Of a stretch of DNA of 64,000 nt, positions 46,970 through 55,721 are shown one piece after another. This DNA is from PALSA-693 sp963834725 (GTDB lineage: Bacteria > Actinomycetota > Acidimicrobiia > Acidimicrobiales > Palsa-688): positions 2,852,001 through 2,916,000 of the forward strand of contig CAWICN010000001.1 in NCBI GenBank assembly GCA_963834725.1, in the 5' to 3' direction. Under the pieces are notes generated by a model. The model ran no database searches. It was not told the origin of the DNA and saw only the letters and a program-made list of their open reading frames with translations. Made by a program: the position numbers and the translations under genes. The stretch's first letter is position 1. Every line of letters begins with the position of its first letter.

Positions 46970-49039
46970 TCACGCCGCGGCCAGCGCCGGCGGCAACGGC
47001 TCGCAGTGAATCACACTCAGTCGTTGCACGGCACGGGTCAGCACCACGTAGAGAAGGCGGAGGTCCCCGTCCGATCCGGAGATGAACCGGGCCGGTTCGA
47101 CGACGACGACAGCATCGAATTCGAGTCCCTTGGTCGCGGTGGGCGGGAGGAGCGTGATGTGATCGCCGAGCGCGGTGGCGGTCATTCCGTCGAGAAAGGC
47201 GATCTCGGCCTTATTGAGGGCGGTCGTGATCCTGTCTCGCAATGACTCCGGGACGACGACGCCGGTCAGAGGCCAACGGTCGGCAAGGGCGCGCACCTCG
47301 GCGGCCACCGCTTCCGCGATCTCATCGGGACGCACTGCCGCGATCCGGGGCGGCTCCCCTCCCTCTCGCACAGATGAAGGTGGACGCAGCCCCGGTGCCG
47401 CGTAGGGGAGCAGGCGGTTGGCGAACGTCATGATCGGCTCGGGTACGCGGTAACCCACGGTCAACTCTTCCAGCCGAGCACCCGGGACACACAGGTGGTC
47501 GAGGGCCCGGCTCCAGTCGGTCTGGGCGGCTGGAGCCGTGGCCTGGGCGAGGTCGCCCAGGACCGTCATGGAACCCTGCACGCTTCTACGGGCGATCATG
47601 CGCAACTCCATGGCGGAGAGGTCCTGAGCCTCGTCGACCACGATGTGCCCGTAGGTCTGGCGCACGCCGGCAATGAGCGACTGCGCCTCGTCGAGCAGAG
47701 CCAGGTCAGCCCGGCTCCAGCGCTGGTCACCGGCCCGGCGGGCGACGGGGCGGGCAAGTGATCTGGCCTCTTCGTCGTTCAGCAACCCGGCGCCGGCCCT
47801 GTGAAGGGCCGCACGGTTTGCGTACAACCTGCGCAGCACACCCGAGGCGGTGACCGTGGGCCAGGTCCTGTCGAGAAGCGCCTTGAGGGCACCGCTCGAG
47901 CGGACGTCTGACTCGAAGACGGCCTGCTGGGTGATGTCGCTCGTCACCTTGGCGGCATGGGTGTTCCACGCCAGCTTGACCAGCTGTTCCCGAACGATGT
48001 GACGTCCGTCGTTGACCCGCTTCGAGCGGGCCAGCGCTTTTTTCACCACCGCGGTCATGTCCGAAGCCTCGAGGGTGACGGTGCCAAAGCTGGTGACGAC
48101 CGGTACGTCGGCCGTCGGTGGCGTCACCCGATCCAGGACGGCGCGGCGGATCACCTCGGCCATTCGCGCATCCCCCTTCAGCCGGGCCACCGCTGGCGTG
48201 TCCTGTTCACCCTGTCGATACCTCACCCCCGCCAGGCCTTCGATGGTGAGCTGGATCGACGCCGCCTCGCCCAGAGATGGAAGGACCTGCGCGATATACC
48301 GGAGAAAGATGCGGTTCGGCCCGACGATCAGCAGCCCCTCCCGCTCGAGGACGGGCCGGTGCTCGTAGAGCAGGAACGCGGCTCGATGTAATCCGACCGC
48401 CGTCTTGCCCGTGCCCGGTCCACCCTGAACGACGATGCAGCTCTCCAGCGGAGCGCGGATGATGACGTCCTGCTCGGCTTGGATGGTGGCGACGATGTCG
48501 CGCATTGTTCCGGTCCGGCCCCGTGTGATCTCGGCCAGGAGAGGATCCGGGACGTAGGCGCCGGCGTCTACCGTGCTCGGGTGGGCGAGGTTCTCGTCGA
48601 GGATGTCGACGATCTGTCGCCCGTCGACTAGAAACCGCCGGCGCAGCGACAGGCCCATGGTGTCTACGACGGTTGCCCGGTAGAACGGCATTGCGACCGG
48701 CGCGCGCCAGTCGACCACGATCGGCTCACCCGCCAGGTCTTCGACGTGGCGGCGGCCGATGTACCAGCGCGCCGCGGACGAACGGTCGATGCGCCCGAAG
48801 CACAGCGGCCCCAGGGGCGCGTCGAGGAGGTCGATGCGGCGCTGCTTGTCCCTCTCCCACTCTTCGAGATCGTGAGGGTCGACGCCGCCCTCAGAGACAT
48901 TGCCGCCTAAGTAACCCAGGCCTTTCAGGTACTCGGCTCGCTCCCGCATTCGATCCAACCAGACATAAGCCTGAGCGACGTAGGCCTGTTCTTTCGAGAG
49001 ATCAGGATGTTCGTGTTGTTGCGGATCGGGCCCAGCCAT
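46970..49039 (-). CDS. helR: HelD/HelR-like UvrD-family helicase (RNA polymerase recycling type)
   Basis: 689 aa, unbroken. The N-terminal part (KEQAYVAQAYVWLDRMRERAEYLKG) has the arm-like coiled coil of HelD proteins. The helicase core carries ESCIVVQGGPGTGKTAVGLHRAAFLLYEHR (Walker A, residues 206-213), HIVVDEAQDLSAMELRMI, VLGDLAQAT, LTVGYRVPEPIM and TATKGLEFDAVVVVEP, ending in LLYVVLTRAVQRLSVIHCE. In actinomycetes HelR displaces rifamycin from RNA polymerase and gives resistance; other class II HelD proteins recycle stalled polymerase. I cannot tell which from sequence alone. A partial RAE-like motif lies in the leader. The gene is isolated on the minus strand. Confidence 0.86.
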   Translation of the reverse strand: MAGPDPQQHEHPDLSKEQAYVAQAYVWLDRMRERAEYLKGLGYLGGNVSEGGVDPHDLEEWERDKQRRIDLLDAPLGPLCFGRIDRSSAARWYIGRRHVEDLAGEPIVVDWRAPVAMPFYRATVVDTMGLSLRRRFLVDGRQIVDILDENLAHPSTVDAGAYVPDPLLAEITRGRTGTMRDIVATIQAEQDVIIRAPLESCIVVQGGPGTGKTAVGLHRAAFLLYEHRPVLEREGLLIVGPNRIFLRYIAQVLPSLGEAASIQLTIEGLAGVRYRQGEQDTPAVARLKGDARMAEVIRRAVLDRVTPPTADVPVVTSFGTVTLEASDMTAVVKKALARSKRVNDGRHIVREQLVKLAWNTHAAKVTSDITQQAVFESDVRSSGALKALLDRTWPTVTASGVLRRLYANRAALHRAGAGLLNDEEARSLARPVARRAGDQRWSRADLALLDEAQSLIAGVRQTYGHIVVDEAQDLSAMELRMIARRSVQGSMTVLGDLAQATAPAAQTDWSRALDHLCVPGARLEELTVGYRVPEPIMTFANRLLPYAAPGLRPPSSVREGGEPPRIAAVRPDEIAEAVAAEVRALADRWPLTGVVVPESLRDRITTALNKAEIAFLDGMTATALGDHITLLPPTATKGLEFDAVVVVEPARFISGSDGDLRLLYVVLTRAVQRLSVIHCEPLPPALAAA

Positions 49040-49062
49040 CGCGCTGACCCTAAATCAGGAAT

Positions 49063-49077
49063 GGGCCCCATTGCAAG
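49063..49077 (-). promoter_or_regulatory. Partial rifamycin-associated-element-like motif in the helR leader
   Basis: On the minus strand CTTGC-aatgg-GGCCC, 24-38 nt upstream of the ATG. As I recall, the published 19-bp RAE core has CTTGC, five bases, then GGCCC with further G/C flanks. Here the ten core bases agree but the left GGGG flank does not. Low confidence. Confidence 0.3.
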
Positions 49078-49201
49078 AAGATTTCGCGCCAAATAGACCC
49101 TCGCATTTTCGGGCTACAAGCTCAATGAACTCGGGCGGAACTCCTCAACAGAACTCTACAGTATGGGTCGGCCGGCCGCAACTGATTTGTTCGATCACAC
49201 A

Positions 49202-50425
49202 TCACGTCCAGCTCAGCATCAGATCTTTGACGGAGCGGAGTCCGGGCCGGTACTCGAGCATCTCATGACCCGACTTGATCCAGTAGTCGGGGATCCGGCG
49301 GTGCCACTCGCGCAGCGTCACCCTGAGTTCCCGCCGGGCCAGATGGCTGCCCAGACAGCGGTGCACGCCACCACCGAAGGCCAGATGGGGGTTTGACTCC
49401 CGGTCAAACCGAACGTCGAAGGCGTCCGGGTAGACCGCCGGGTCCACGTTGGCGGCGCCGTAGCTGATGAGGACGAAGGTGCCCGCGGCCACCCTTTCTC
49501 CGTCGGGTAATTCGGTGTCCTCGACTGCCAGCCGCGGCACTCCGGCTGGCACAGGAGACTCCCATCGCAACAGTTCCTCGACCGCGCCCGGGATGACCGA
49601 TGGATCTTTCGCCAGCTGACGGCGGTGTTCGGGGTGGACAGCCAGATAAGCGTAGAAGCAGGTCAGCGAGTCACTGACCGTATCCAGCCCCGCTATGAGA
49701 AAGAGGAACAGGATGTCGAGGATGTCCTCCCGTGTCAGCTTCTCGCCGTCGACCTCGGCGGCGAGGAACCGGGAGACGATGTCGTCGGTCGGATGCGTCC
49801 GGCGCCGGTCGATGAGATCGCCGAAATAGCGGTAGATCTCCTCCCCGTTGACGTCCATCACCTCAAAGCGCTTCGCCAGGTCCGTGGCGGCCCCGGGATC
49901 GATCTTCTCCGGATGCAGGCAGCCATCCCGCAGCTGCAGAAACATCCGGAGCTCCGCTTCGGGGAGCCCCATCAGACCGAGAAATACCGATGATGGAAAC
50001 AGCTCGGCGAAGTCCTCGGTGAAGTTGCACTCGCCGTGGTCAATGAACCGGTCAATAAACCCGTTGACGCGACGGGTGATGTCCTCCTCCTGCTCGTCCA
50101 TCCGCTTGGGCGCAAAAAGAGGGTCGAGAAGCTTGCGGTATTTCGAGTGATTAGGGGGGTCGACATTAACGGGGATCAAGGGCCGTACATTGCCCAAACG
50201 CATCTCGACTCGGGACGAGAACAGCTCATGGTGCCGGAGCACATATTCTGTGCTGGAGCGGGTAAAGCTCATCGCCATTCCATCCCTCGGCCGAAGCAGC
50301 TGGCCCTGCTCTAAGAGCGATCGATAGTCATTTTGCGGTGCGGACAGGTCGAACGCCCACAAGCGCGGCGGGGCCCCGGCGCCCCGGCCCTCAGGAACTG
50401 ACGCGCCCCCCATGGTCTCGGTCAC
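49202..50425 (-). CDS. Cytochrome P450 (class I bacterial)
   Basis: 407 aa from GTG 50425, with AAGGAGAGG 5 nt upstream. I-helix LFLIAGLDTVSDS (AGxDT), the ExxR in VEELLRW, and the heme loop AFGGGVHRCLGSHLAR with the axial Cys357. The length and pattern fit soluble actinobacterial CYPs that take electrons from a ferredoxin and reductase. No ferredoxin gene is adjacent. The substrate is unknown; the neighbourhood suggests lipid or xenobiotic breakdown. Confidence 0.95.
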   Translation of the reverse strand: MTETMGGASVPEGRGAGAPPRLWAFDLSAPQNDYRSLLEQGQLLRPRDGMAMSFTRSSTEYVLRHHELFSSRVEMRLGNVRPLIPVNVDPPNHSKYRKLLDPLFAPKRMDEQEEDITRRVNGFIDRFIDHGECNFTEDFAELFPSSVFLGLMGLPEAELRMFLQLRDGCLHPEKIDPGAATDLAKRFEVMDVNGEEIYRYFGDLIDRRRTHPTDDIVSRFLAAEVDGEKLTREDILDILFLFLIAGLDTVSDSLTCFYAYLAVHPEHRRQLAKDPSVIPGAVEELLRWESPVPAGVPRLAVEDTELPDGERVAAGTFVLISYGAANVDPAVYPDAFDVRFDRESNPHLAFGGGVHRCLGSHLARRELRVTLREWHRRIPDYWIKSGHEMLEYRPGLRSVKDLMLSWT

Positions 50426-50484
50426 CGATCCCTCTCCTTCCTGCTGCCTCTGATCTCGAGGTTAAGGCATCCCGGCGTTGCTTG

Positions 50485-50580
50485 CCCGAACGCCGACCCG
50501 CCCCCGACCCCGCCGCCGCCGGACGGGCTGCACCCGAACGCCGACCCGCCCCGGCCCGGCCGACGCCGGACGGGCTGCAC
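50485..50580. repeat. Two 48-bp tandem copies between P450 and hydrolase genes
   Basis: Unit one 50485-50532 and unit two 50533-50580, both starting cccgaacgccgacccgcccc and ending acgggctgcac, with several substitutions between. They fill the gap between the 3' end of the hydrolase gene and the P450 start, upstream of its SD. Confidence 0.9.
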
Positions 50581-50603
50581 GCCGCCCGAGCCCAGCCGCC
50601 CGT

Positions 50604-51464
50604 CTACTCGAGAAATTCGCGGATCAGCTTCGTCACCGTGTCGAGCTGGTCGTGGTGCACCCAGTGGCCGGCGTTCGGCACGATCTCGTGGCGGGCGTTC
50701 TTGAACTCGTGCAGCAGCTCGTTGCCCGAGCGGGCCGCCCAACTCTCTGCGCCGCTGATCAGCAGAACCGGGCACCTGATCTCAGACCACAGCGCTCGTA
50801 CCTGGTCTTGCCCGAAGTCCCAGGGTTGGTTGAGGTACGCGTAGTTGTCGAATTTCCAGCTGTACGAGCCGTCCTCGTTCTGGTTGCTGCCGTGGATGGT
50901 GAGGTGACGGGCCTGCTCTGGCGAGAGGTGCGGATTTGCCTCTTTCATCCGCTCAAACGCCCTGTCAAGCGACGCGTACCGCCGGGGTCGACGCCCGGAC
51001 AGGGCCCGGCCGGCGTGGATCCAGAGCCGCAGCTGCTCGACCGGTGCCGGTCGAGGGATACCCGGCGGGCGTCCGTAGCCCTCAATTGAAACCAGTCGCA
51101 CCACCTCGTCGGGAAAGACACCGGCGTATTGCAGGGCGACATTGCCCCCCAGGGAGTGAGCGACGATCCGCACCGGGGCGGTACGGGTCTGGCGCACCAG
51201 CTGCGCGATGTCATAGACGAACTCCGAGATGGCGTAGGAGGACCCGATGCTCCATTGGGAGTCGCCATGCCCACGCAGGTCGGGAGCGAGGATGTGATAG
51301 TCCTCCGCCAGCCGATCGGCCAACCAGTCCCAGTTGTGACAGTGGTCGCGATTGCCGTGGATCATGAGAAGCGGCGGCGCCGCGTCGTTGCCCCAGTCGA
51401 GGTAGTGCAACCGCAGTCGCTTCGAGAAGTAGGAGTGCGAGGTTGGAGATCGCTCGAAGCTCAC
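50604..51464 (-). CDS. Alpha/beta hydrolase
   Basis: 286 aa from GTG 51464 (VSFERSPTSHSYFSKRLRLHYLDWG). The oxyanion region is MIHGNRDHCHNWDWLADRL, the nucleophile elbow IVAHSLGGNVALQYA, and the catalytic His is in NAGHWVHHDQLD near the C-terminus. The acid is probably the Asp/Glu after CPVLLISGAES. The RGHG motif of this fold is present in PDLRGHGDSQW. Substrate unknown. The same-strand transporter gene starts far upstream at 52700; the P450 lies downstream, and co-transcription is possible. Confidence 0.92.
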   Translation of the reverse strand: MSFERSPTSHSYFSKRLRLHYLDWGNDAAPPLLMIHGNRDHCHNWDWLADRLAEDYHILAPDLRGHGDSQWSIGSSYAISEFVYDIAQLVRQTRTAPVRIVAHSLGGNVALQYAGVFPDEVVRLVSIEGYGRPPGIPRPAPVEQLRLWIHAGRALSGRRPRRYASLDRAFERMKEANPHLSPEQARHLTIHGSNQNEDGSYSWKFDNYAYLNQPWDFGQDQVRALWSEIRCPVLLISGAESWAARSGNELLHEFKNARHEIVPNAGHWVHHDQLDTVTKLIREFLE

Positions 51465-51530
51465 AGCGCACTCACGATAGCTCCCGCGGCGCGCTCCCGG
51501 CACAGGCCGTATGAGCATCACTGTGGCTCT

Positions 51531-52700
51531 TCAGTGCGGGGCGGTCAGACTCAACAGTGCAACCGCGAGGACCAGGCTCAGCAGGGCCGCCGGTATCCCG
51601 AGGCGCGTGGCCTTGGCCAACGAGGGGCTGGCTCCAGCCGTCCGGGCCGCTCGCAACCACAGGAACCAGGCCAGTGACCCGGTCACGAAGAGGTTCGGAC
51701 CGAGATTGAGCCCTACCAGTAGGGCAAAGGGATGCTCGACGGGCCGCGCCGCGAGCAGTGAGGCGGCCGGGAGGTTGTTGACGAGGACCGAGCTCCCTGC
51801 CGCCAGAGCCGCTGTCCCCCAGAGGTCGAGATGCGAGAGCAGGCTGGACGGGCCGGACCAGACCCGTCCCACCGTCCCGAGGCCGACCGCTACACCGAAC
51901 AGGCCGAGGAGGACGGGTAGGCCGAGCATGGCGAGGACCCGTCGGATTTGCTCACGCCCCGTAATGAGGCGAGCTGCGATCCCCACGACTCCGACCACCG
52001 CCACCGGGACCGCGGGAGTGCGCAGGACGAGCACCAGGACGGTGGCCGCGGTGACCGCCGCCAGACCGAGTCCGAGCACCGGTCGCTCCGGAGGGGTCAG
52101 GTCGTCGTAGCGCAACAGCAGGGAGCGGCGCTCGACGCTGCCAACCACGGCCGCGGTGACCACGATGGCGGCCAAGCCCGGCGCCCACATGTGGGCCAGG
52201 AACTCCCGTCCTGTCAGGTGCAGGTGGCCGAGCACGATCAGGTTGGTGAGGTTGGAGCCGGGCAGGAAGAGAGATCCGGCGTTAGCGAGCAGAATGCTGC
52301 CGTACAGGAGTGGTGCTTCGCCATCGCCGCGGCTTCTGGCCGTGTAGACGAGTACGGGCGTGAGGAACGCCACCGCGGTGTCAAGGTTCAGGACAGCCGT
52401 CACCGCGCCGACCATGACCACCGCCCCGACGAAGAGAACCACCCCGGTGCGAGCGGTACGGGCCAGGAGGTGACCGGCGCTGGCAAAAAGACGGTCGTCA
52501 TCGGCGATCAGGCCGATGAGCAGCAGGCCGGACACCAGCACGAACGGCGACCAGACTTGCGAGACCGCCGCCTGAGTCGCTGCGATGTTGGCGATCGCAG
52601 CCGCAGTCAGGCCGATGAGACCGATACCGGCCAACAGCCACCCAAGACCTCGGTCGGATCGCAGCTCCACCCGGCGCGCTCGAAGGTCACCCGTCGACAC
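51531..52700 (-). CDS. SLC13/ArsB-like ion permease
   Basis: 389 aa, about ten to eleven hydrophobic helices. Two repeat-type signatures are visible: ANAGSLFLPGSNLTNLIVLG and SSVLVNNLPAASLLAA, typical of the ion-transporter superfamily that includes ArsB, NhaD and SLC13 carriers. ATG 52700 is a plausible start. No arsR or arsC is adjacent, so an arsenite role is not supported. The substrate may be an organic or inorganic anion. The long start-proximal Arg-rich segment MSTGDLRARRVELRSDRG is cytoplasmic. Confidence 0.86.
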   Translation of the reverse strand: MSTGDLRARRVELRSDRGLGWLLAGIGLIGLTAAAIANIAATQAAVSQVWSPFVLVSGLLLIGLIADDDRLFASAGHLLARTARTGVVLFVGAVVMVGAVTAVLNLDTAVAFLTPVLVYTARSRGDGEAPLLYGSILLANAGSLFLPGSNLTNLIVLGHLHLTGREFLAHMWAPGLAAIVVTAAVVGSVERRSLLLRYDDLTPPERPVLGLGLAAVTAATVLVLVLRTPAVPVAVVGVVGIAARLITGREQIRRVLAMLGLPVLLGLFGVAVGLGTVGRVWSGPSSLLSHLDLWGTAALAAGSSVLVNNLPAASLLAARPVEHPFALLVGLNLGPNLFVTGSLAWFLWLRAARTAGASPSLAKATRLGIPAALLSLVLAVALLSLTAPH

Positions 52701-52895
52701 GCCGCATCACCTGGCTCAGGCTACGGCACCAGACGACCAACTTCCGGGCTCGGCCGCCGCCCCCGCGCCCGCCGTCTGCTCGGGTTTGGACCGCCTATCC
52801 TGACAAGCAGCGAGCCCCGGCGCCCCCGAGAGATCGCAGGCTACGCTTCGCCGGACACCCAACCTCGTGCATCGACGGGACGATAGGAGTTGAGC

Positions 52896-53855
52896 ATGGA
52901 ATCCTTCGCGGACAAACGGGCCGTCGTCACCGGTGGTGGATCCGGCATGGGCAGGGAGCTGGTCATCCAGCTGGCGGCAGAAGGCTGCTCGGTCGCCACA
53001 TGCGATGTCAACCCGGCCAGCCTCGCCGAGACGCAGGCGCGAGCCGAAACCGGCGCTCCTGCCGGGACGAAGGTGACGACCCACCTCTGCGACGTGTCCG
53101 ACGAGGCCCAGGTATTGGCATTCCACGACGCCGTGGTCGAGGCCCACGGCCGGGTGATCGAAGCGCTGTTCAACAATGCCGGCGTGGGCGGCGCGGGCAG
53201 TTTCGTGACCGACAGCCGCGAGGACTGGGAGCGCACCTTCGGTGTCGACTGGTGGGGCGTCTACTACTGCACCCGGGCGTTCCTGCCGAACCTCATCGCT
53301 GCCGACGAGGCCCAGCTGGTCAACACCAGCAGCGTCAATGGCTTCTGGGCGTCGATCGGGCCGGGAATCCCGCACACGTCGTACAGCACCGCCAAGTTCG
53401 CGGTCAAAGGATTCTCGGAAGCACTGATCGAGGATCTCCGCGTGAACGCCCCCCACGTCAAGGTCGCGGTCGTGATGCCCGGGCACATCGGCACGGACAT
53501 CGTGGCCAACTCCCGGCGTTACTTCGGGCGTCCCGAACCGGACGCCCTCACCGAGTCCGATCTTTCTCCGATGCGAGATCGGTTGGCTCAAGCGGGCGTC
53601 CCGGACACCGAGCTCTCCGTCGAGAAGCTACGGGAAATGACCAAGTCGATGGAAGAGCGGTTCCGAACCGGGGCGCCTCTTGATTCGGCCGGTGCCGCGA
53701 CCATCATTCTGGATGGTGTGCGTGCGGGCAAATGGCGAATCCTGGTCGGCGACGATGCCCACATGCTCGACGAGCACGTCCGCGCCGACCCGGAGAACGC
53801 CTACAACTACGAGACCGGACCGGGTATCCCCACTCTCTCGATCGCTGATCGCTGA
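52896..53855 (+). CDS. Short-chain dehydrogenase/reductase
   Basis: 319 aa from ATG 52896, AGGAG box 6-7 nt upstream. TGGGSGMG nucleotide-binding loop at residues 13-20, NNAGVGG, and the catalytic YSTAK with the preceding Ser in NTSSVNGFW. It belongs to the classical SDR family. Extra length at the C-terminus (ERFRTGAPLDSAGAATIILDGVRAGKWRILVGDDAHMLDEHV) is typical of a subgroup found in actinomycetes. Substrate unknown. Its stop codon lies within a 7-bp repeat array. Confidence 0.95.
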   Translation: MESFADKRAVVTGGGSGMGRELVIQLAAEGCSVATCDVNPASLAETQARAETGAPAGTKVTTHLCDVSDEAQVLAFHDAVVEAHGRVIEALFNNAGVGGAGSFVTDSREDWERTFGVDWWGVYYCTRAFLPNLIAADEAQLVNTSSVNGFWASIGPGIPHTSYSTAKFAVKGFSEALIEDLRVNAPHVKVAVVMPGHIGTDIVANSRRYFGRPEPDALTESDLSPMRDRLAQAGVPDTELSVEKLREMTKSMEERFRTGAPLDSAGAATIILDGVRAGKWRILVGDDAHMLDEHVRADPENAYNYETGPGIPTLSIADR

Positions 53856-53867
53856 TCGCTGATCGAC
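53840..53867. repeat. 7-bp tandem repeat spanning the SDR stop codon
   Basis: gatcgct repeated three times followed by gatcgac. The SDR stop codon TGA is inside the array, so a change of one unit (7 bp) would alter the C-terminus and termination point. Confidence 0.95.
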
Positions 53868-53888
53868 GGACGCGGCTCCGCGCCGCCC

Positions 53889-55025
53889 TCAACGCTGAAG
53901 AATGTGCACGACGCAGACCGGGCCGATGCCAACCATGTGGGTCAGGCCGGCCGACGCGCCGGGGTGCTGACGAGGCCCGGCTTCGCCGCGGAGCTGGCGC
54001 GTGACCTCGGCGATCTGGCCGAGACCGGTAGGGCCGATGGGATGGCCCATTGCCAGCAGGCCGCCGGACGGGCTGACCGCGTGGCGTCCGCCGATGTCGA
54101 AGTCGCCCCGCTCGAGGCCCATCCCGACTTCGCCCTCGCGGCAGAGCCCCATGGCCTCGATATAGAGCAGCTCCTCGATGGCGAAAGCATCGTGGACCTC
54201 GATCACGTCGAGATCCTGTGGTGCGCCGCTCCATTGCTCGTAGGCGGCCAGCGCGGTGGCTCTGGTCAGATCCACGTCAGGGTTGTCCTGCCCGTGCGGC
54301 CGCTCGCTGCAGATCGCCGACGCCATCACCTTTACGCACCGGCCCGCGTCGAGCCCGAAGCGGGCAATGGCGTCCTCGGACACGATGATGACCGCTGCCG
54401 CGCCCTCCCCCACGGGGGTGCACTGCAGGCTATTGAGCGATCCGGCGATGAACGGCGGAGCCAGCACCTCGTCCAGGGTTCGGATCTTCCGCCGCTGGGC
54501 ATACGGGTTCGCCGCGCCGTTGCGATGGTTTTTGACGGCGACAAGACCGATCTGCTCCCTCGGCGTGCCGGTGGCTCGCATATAACGCTCGGTGATCAGT
54601 GCAAAATGCGAGAACGGCGCGACCAGGCCGGCGGACATCGAAGGGATACCCGTCGACGGCGCCGCGAGGGCGCCGATCGGCTTGTCCACGCCCACGGCGA
54701 GTGACACGTCCGACAGCCCACTGGCGACCTCGATCACCGCTTGTCGAAACGTGCTGCACCCGGTGGCCGATGCATTCTCGACGTGGGTGACCGGCATCCC
54801 GGTGACACCGAGGTAACGGAGCATCGGAACGCCGGCCGCCATCCCCAGCCGGGCCGTTCCGACGAAGGCCGAGTCGACGTTGGGCCAGGTGATCCCGGCG
54901 TCAATGAGCGCTTCTCGCACCGCTACCAGCCCGAGGCTCACATATGGGGTCTCCGAGACGTACTGGTAGGGGTGAATGCCGATCCCGGCGACGAGGACCG
55001 GCCGGAGGTCACGTAGCGTTTTCAC
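53889..55025 (-). CDS. SCP-2/thiolase-like lipid-transfer protein
   Basis: 378 aa. Thiolase-fold parts: ENASATGCSTFRQAVIEVASG with the nucleophilic Cys at position 90, VIEVHDAFAIEELLY, SPSGGLLAMGHPIGPTGLGQI and the end GIGPVCVVHIL. It lacks the usual GGGxGxA C-terminal motif of true thiolases. This type often pairs with a DUF35 protein, as Ltp proteins do in sterol side-chain degradation. The next gene upstream encodes such a partner, overlapping by 4 bp, so they probably form a complex. The reaction could be retro-aldol or thiolytic; not determined. Confidence 0.91.
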   Translation of the reverse strand: MKTLRDLRPVLVAGIGIHPYQYVSETPYVSLGLVAVREALIDAGITWPNVDSAFVGTARLGMAAGVPMLRYLGVTGMPVTHVENASATGCSTFRQAVIEVASGLSDVSLAVGVDKPIGALAAPSTGIPSMSAGLVAPFSHFALITERYMRATGTPREQIGLVAVKNHRNGAANPYAQRRKIRTLDEVLAPPFIAGSLNSLQCTPVGEGAAAVIIVSEDAIARFGLDAGRCVKVMASAICSERPHGQDNPDVDLTRATALAAYEQWSGAPQDLDVIEVHDAFAIEELLYIEAMGLCREGEVGMGLERGDFDIGGRHAVSPSGGLLAMGHPIGPTGLGQIAEVTRQLRGEAGPRQHPGASAGLTHMVGIGPVCVVHILQR

Positions 55026-55537
55026 GGCGTCCTTTTCAGGGAAAAAACCGGGAGTCGATGCTCATCGGGCGTCGTCGTCGCCGCCTCCACGATGCTGCCA
55101 AAGGGCCATCCCTCGGCTTCGGATAACAGCGCGAGAACAACCGGACCGGCGTCCAGCTCGATCTCCCCGAGCGTGAACGGTACGGTCCGGGTTGGGTGGC
55201 GGAAGACCGACACGGTGTCACGCAGGCGGCCGACGGCCGGAAGCTCCACCCGCCGGAGGGTCGATCCGGTGGCGCCGCAAACCTCACAGCCGTAGCCGTG
55301 GTAGGGAACACGGACCGCGCCGCAGGAACCGCACTCGACACCGACGAGCACGACGCCGTCGAAGGTCTCGGCCCACCCCTGTGGGGAGAGAGCCGCCGGC
55401 GCACCCGACCCGGCCACCGGCCCACCCGATCCGGCCGCCGGCGCACCCGACCCGGCCCCCGGCGCACCCGACCCGGCCACCGGCGCACCCGACCCGGCCA
55501 CCGGCGCACCCGGCCCGGTTCCAACCTCGTCGCTCAT
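55022..55537 (-). CDS. DUF35 OB-fold/zinc-ribbon partner of the thiolase-like protein
   Basis: About 171 aa from ATG 55537. The N-terminal 45 residues are a GAPVAGS-like repeat tail. A zinc ribbon follows with the pattern CGSCGAVRVPYHGYGCEVCGA, then an OB-fold segment ending DAGPVVLALLSEAEGWPFGSIVEA. In thiolase or acyl-CoA systems DUF35 proteins bind the acyl substrate next to the partner enzyme. ATGA overlap with the thiolase-like gene supports a two-subunit complex. Confidence 0.88.
   Translation of the reverse strand: MSDEVGTGPGAPVAGSGAPVAGSGAPGAGSGAPAAGSGGPVAGSGAPAALSPQGWAETFDGVVLVGVECGSCGAVRVPYHGYGCEVCGATGSTLRRVELPAVGRLRDTVSVFRHPTRTVPFTLGEIELDAGPVVLALLSEAEGWPFGSIVEAATTTPDEHRLPVFSLKRTP
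55395..55520. repeat. 18-bp tandem repeat in the DUF35 gene 5' region
   Basis: About seven units of gccggcgcacccgacccg and variants, period 18 bp, in frame. It encodes the Gly-Ala-Pro-Val-Ala-Gly-Ser-type tail between Met and the zinc ribbon. Confidence 0.93.
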
Positions 55538-55721
55538 GATCGCCGCCCCTCGGCCGCCGTCCCTCCCACGCCGGAAGTCTGGCACGCCGGGAAGTCTGGC
55601 ACCCCGGGGGGTCGGGAAGTTCTGGTCGGTCGGGGCGGCCGCCCTTCCTCCCCCGCCCGACGGCGCCGGCCCCGCCTCTTCGGCCGCCGGGTTGCCCGCA
55701 TATCAGGCAGGATGGGGCGCG

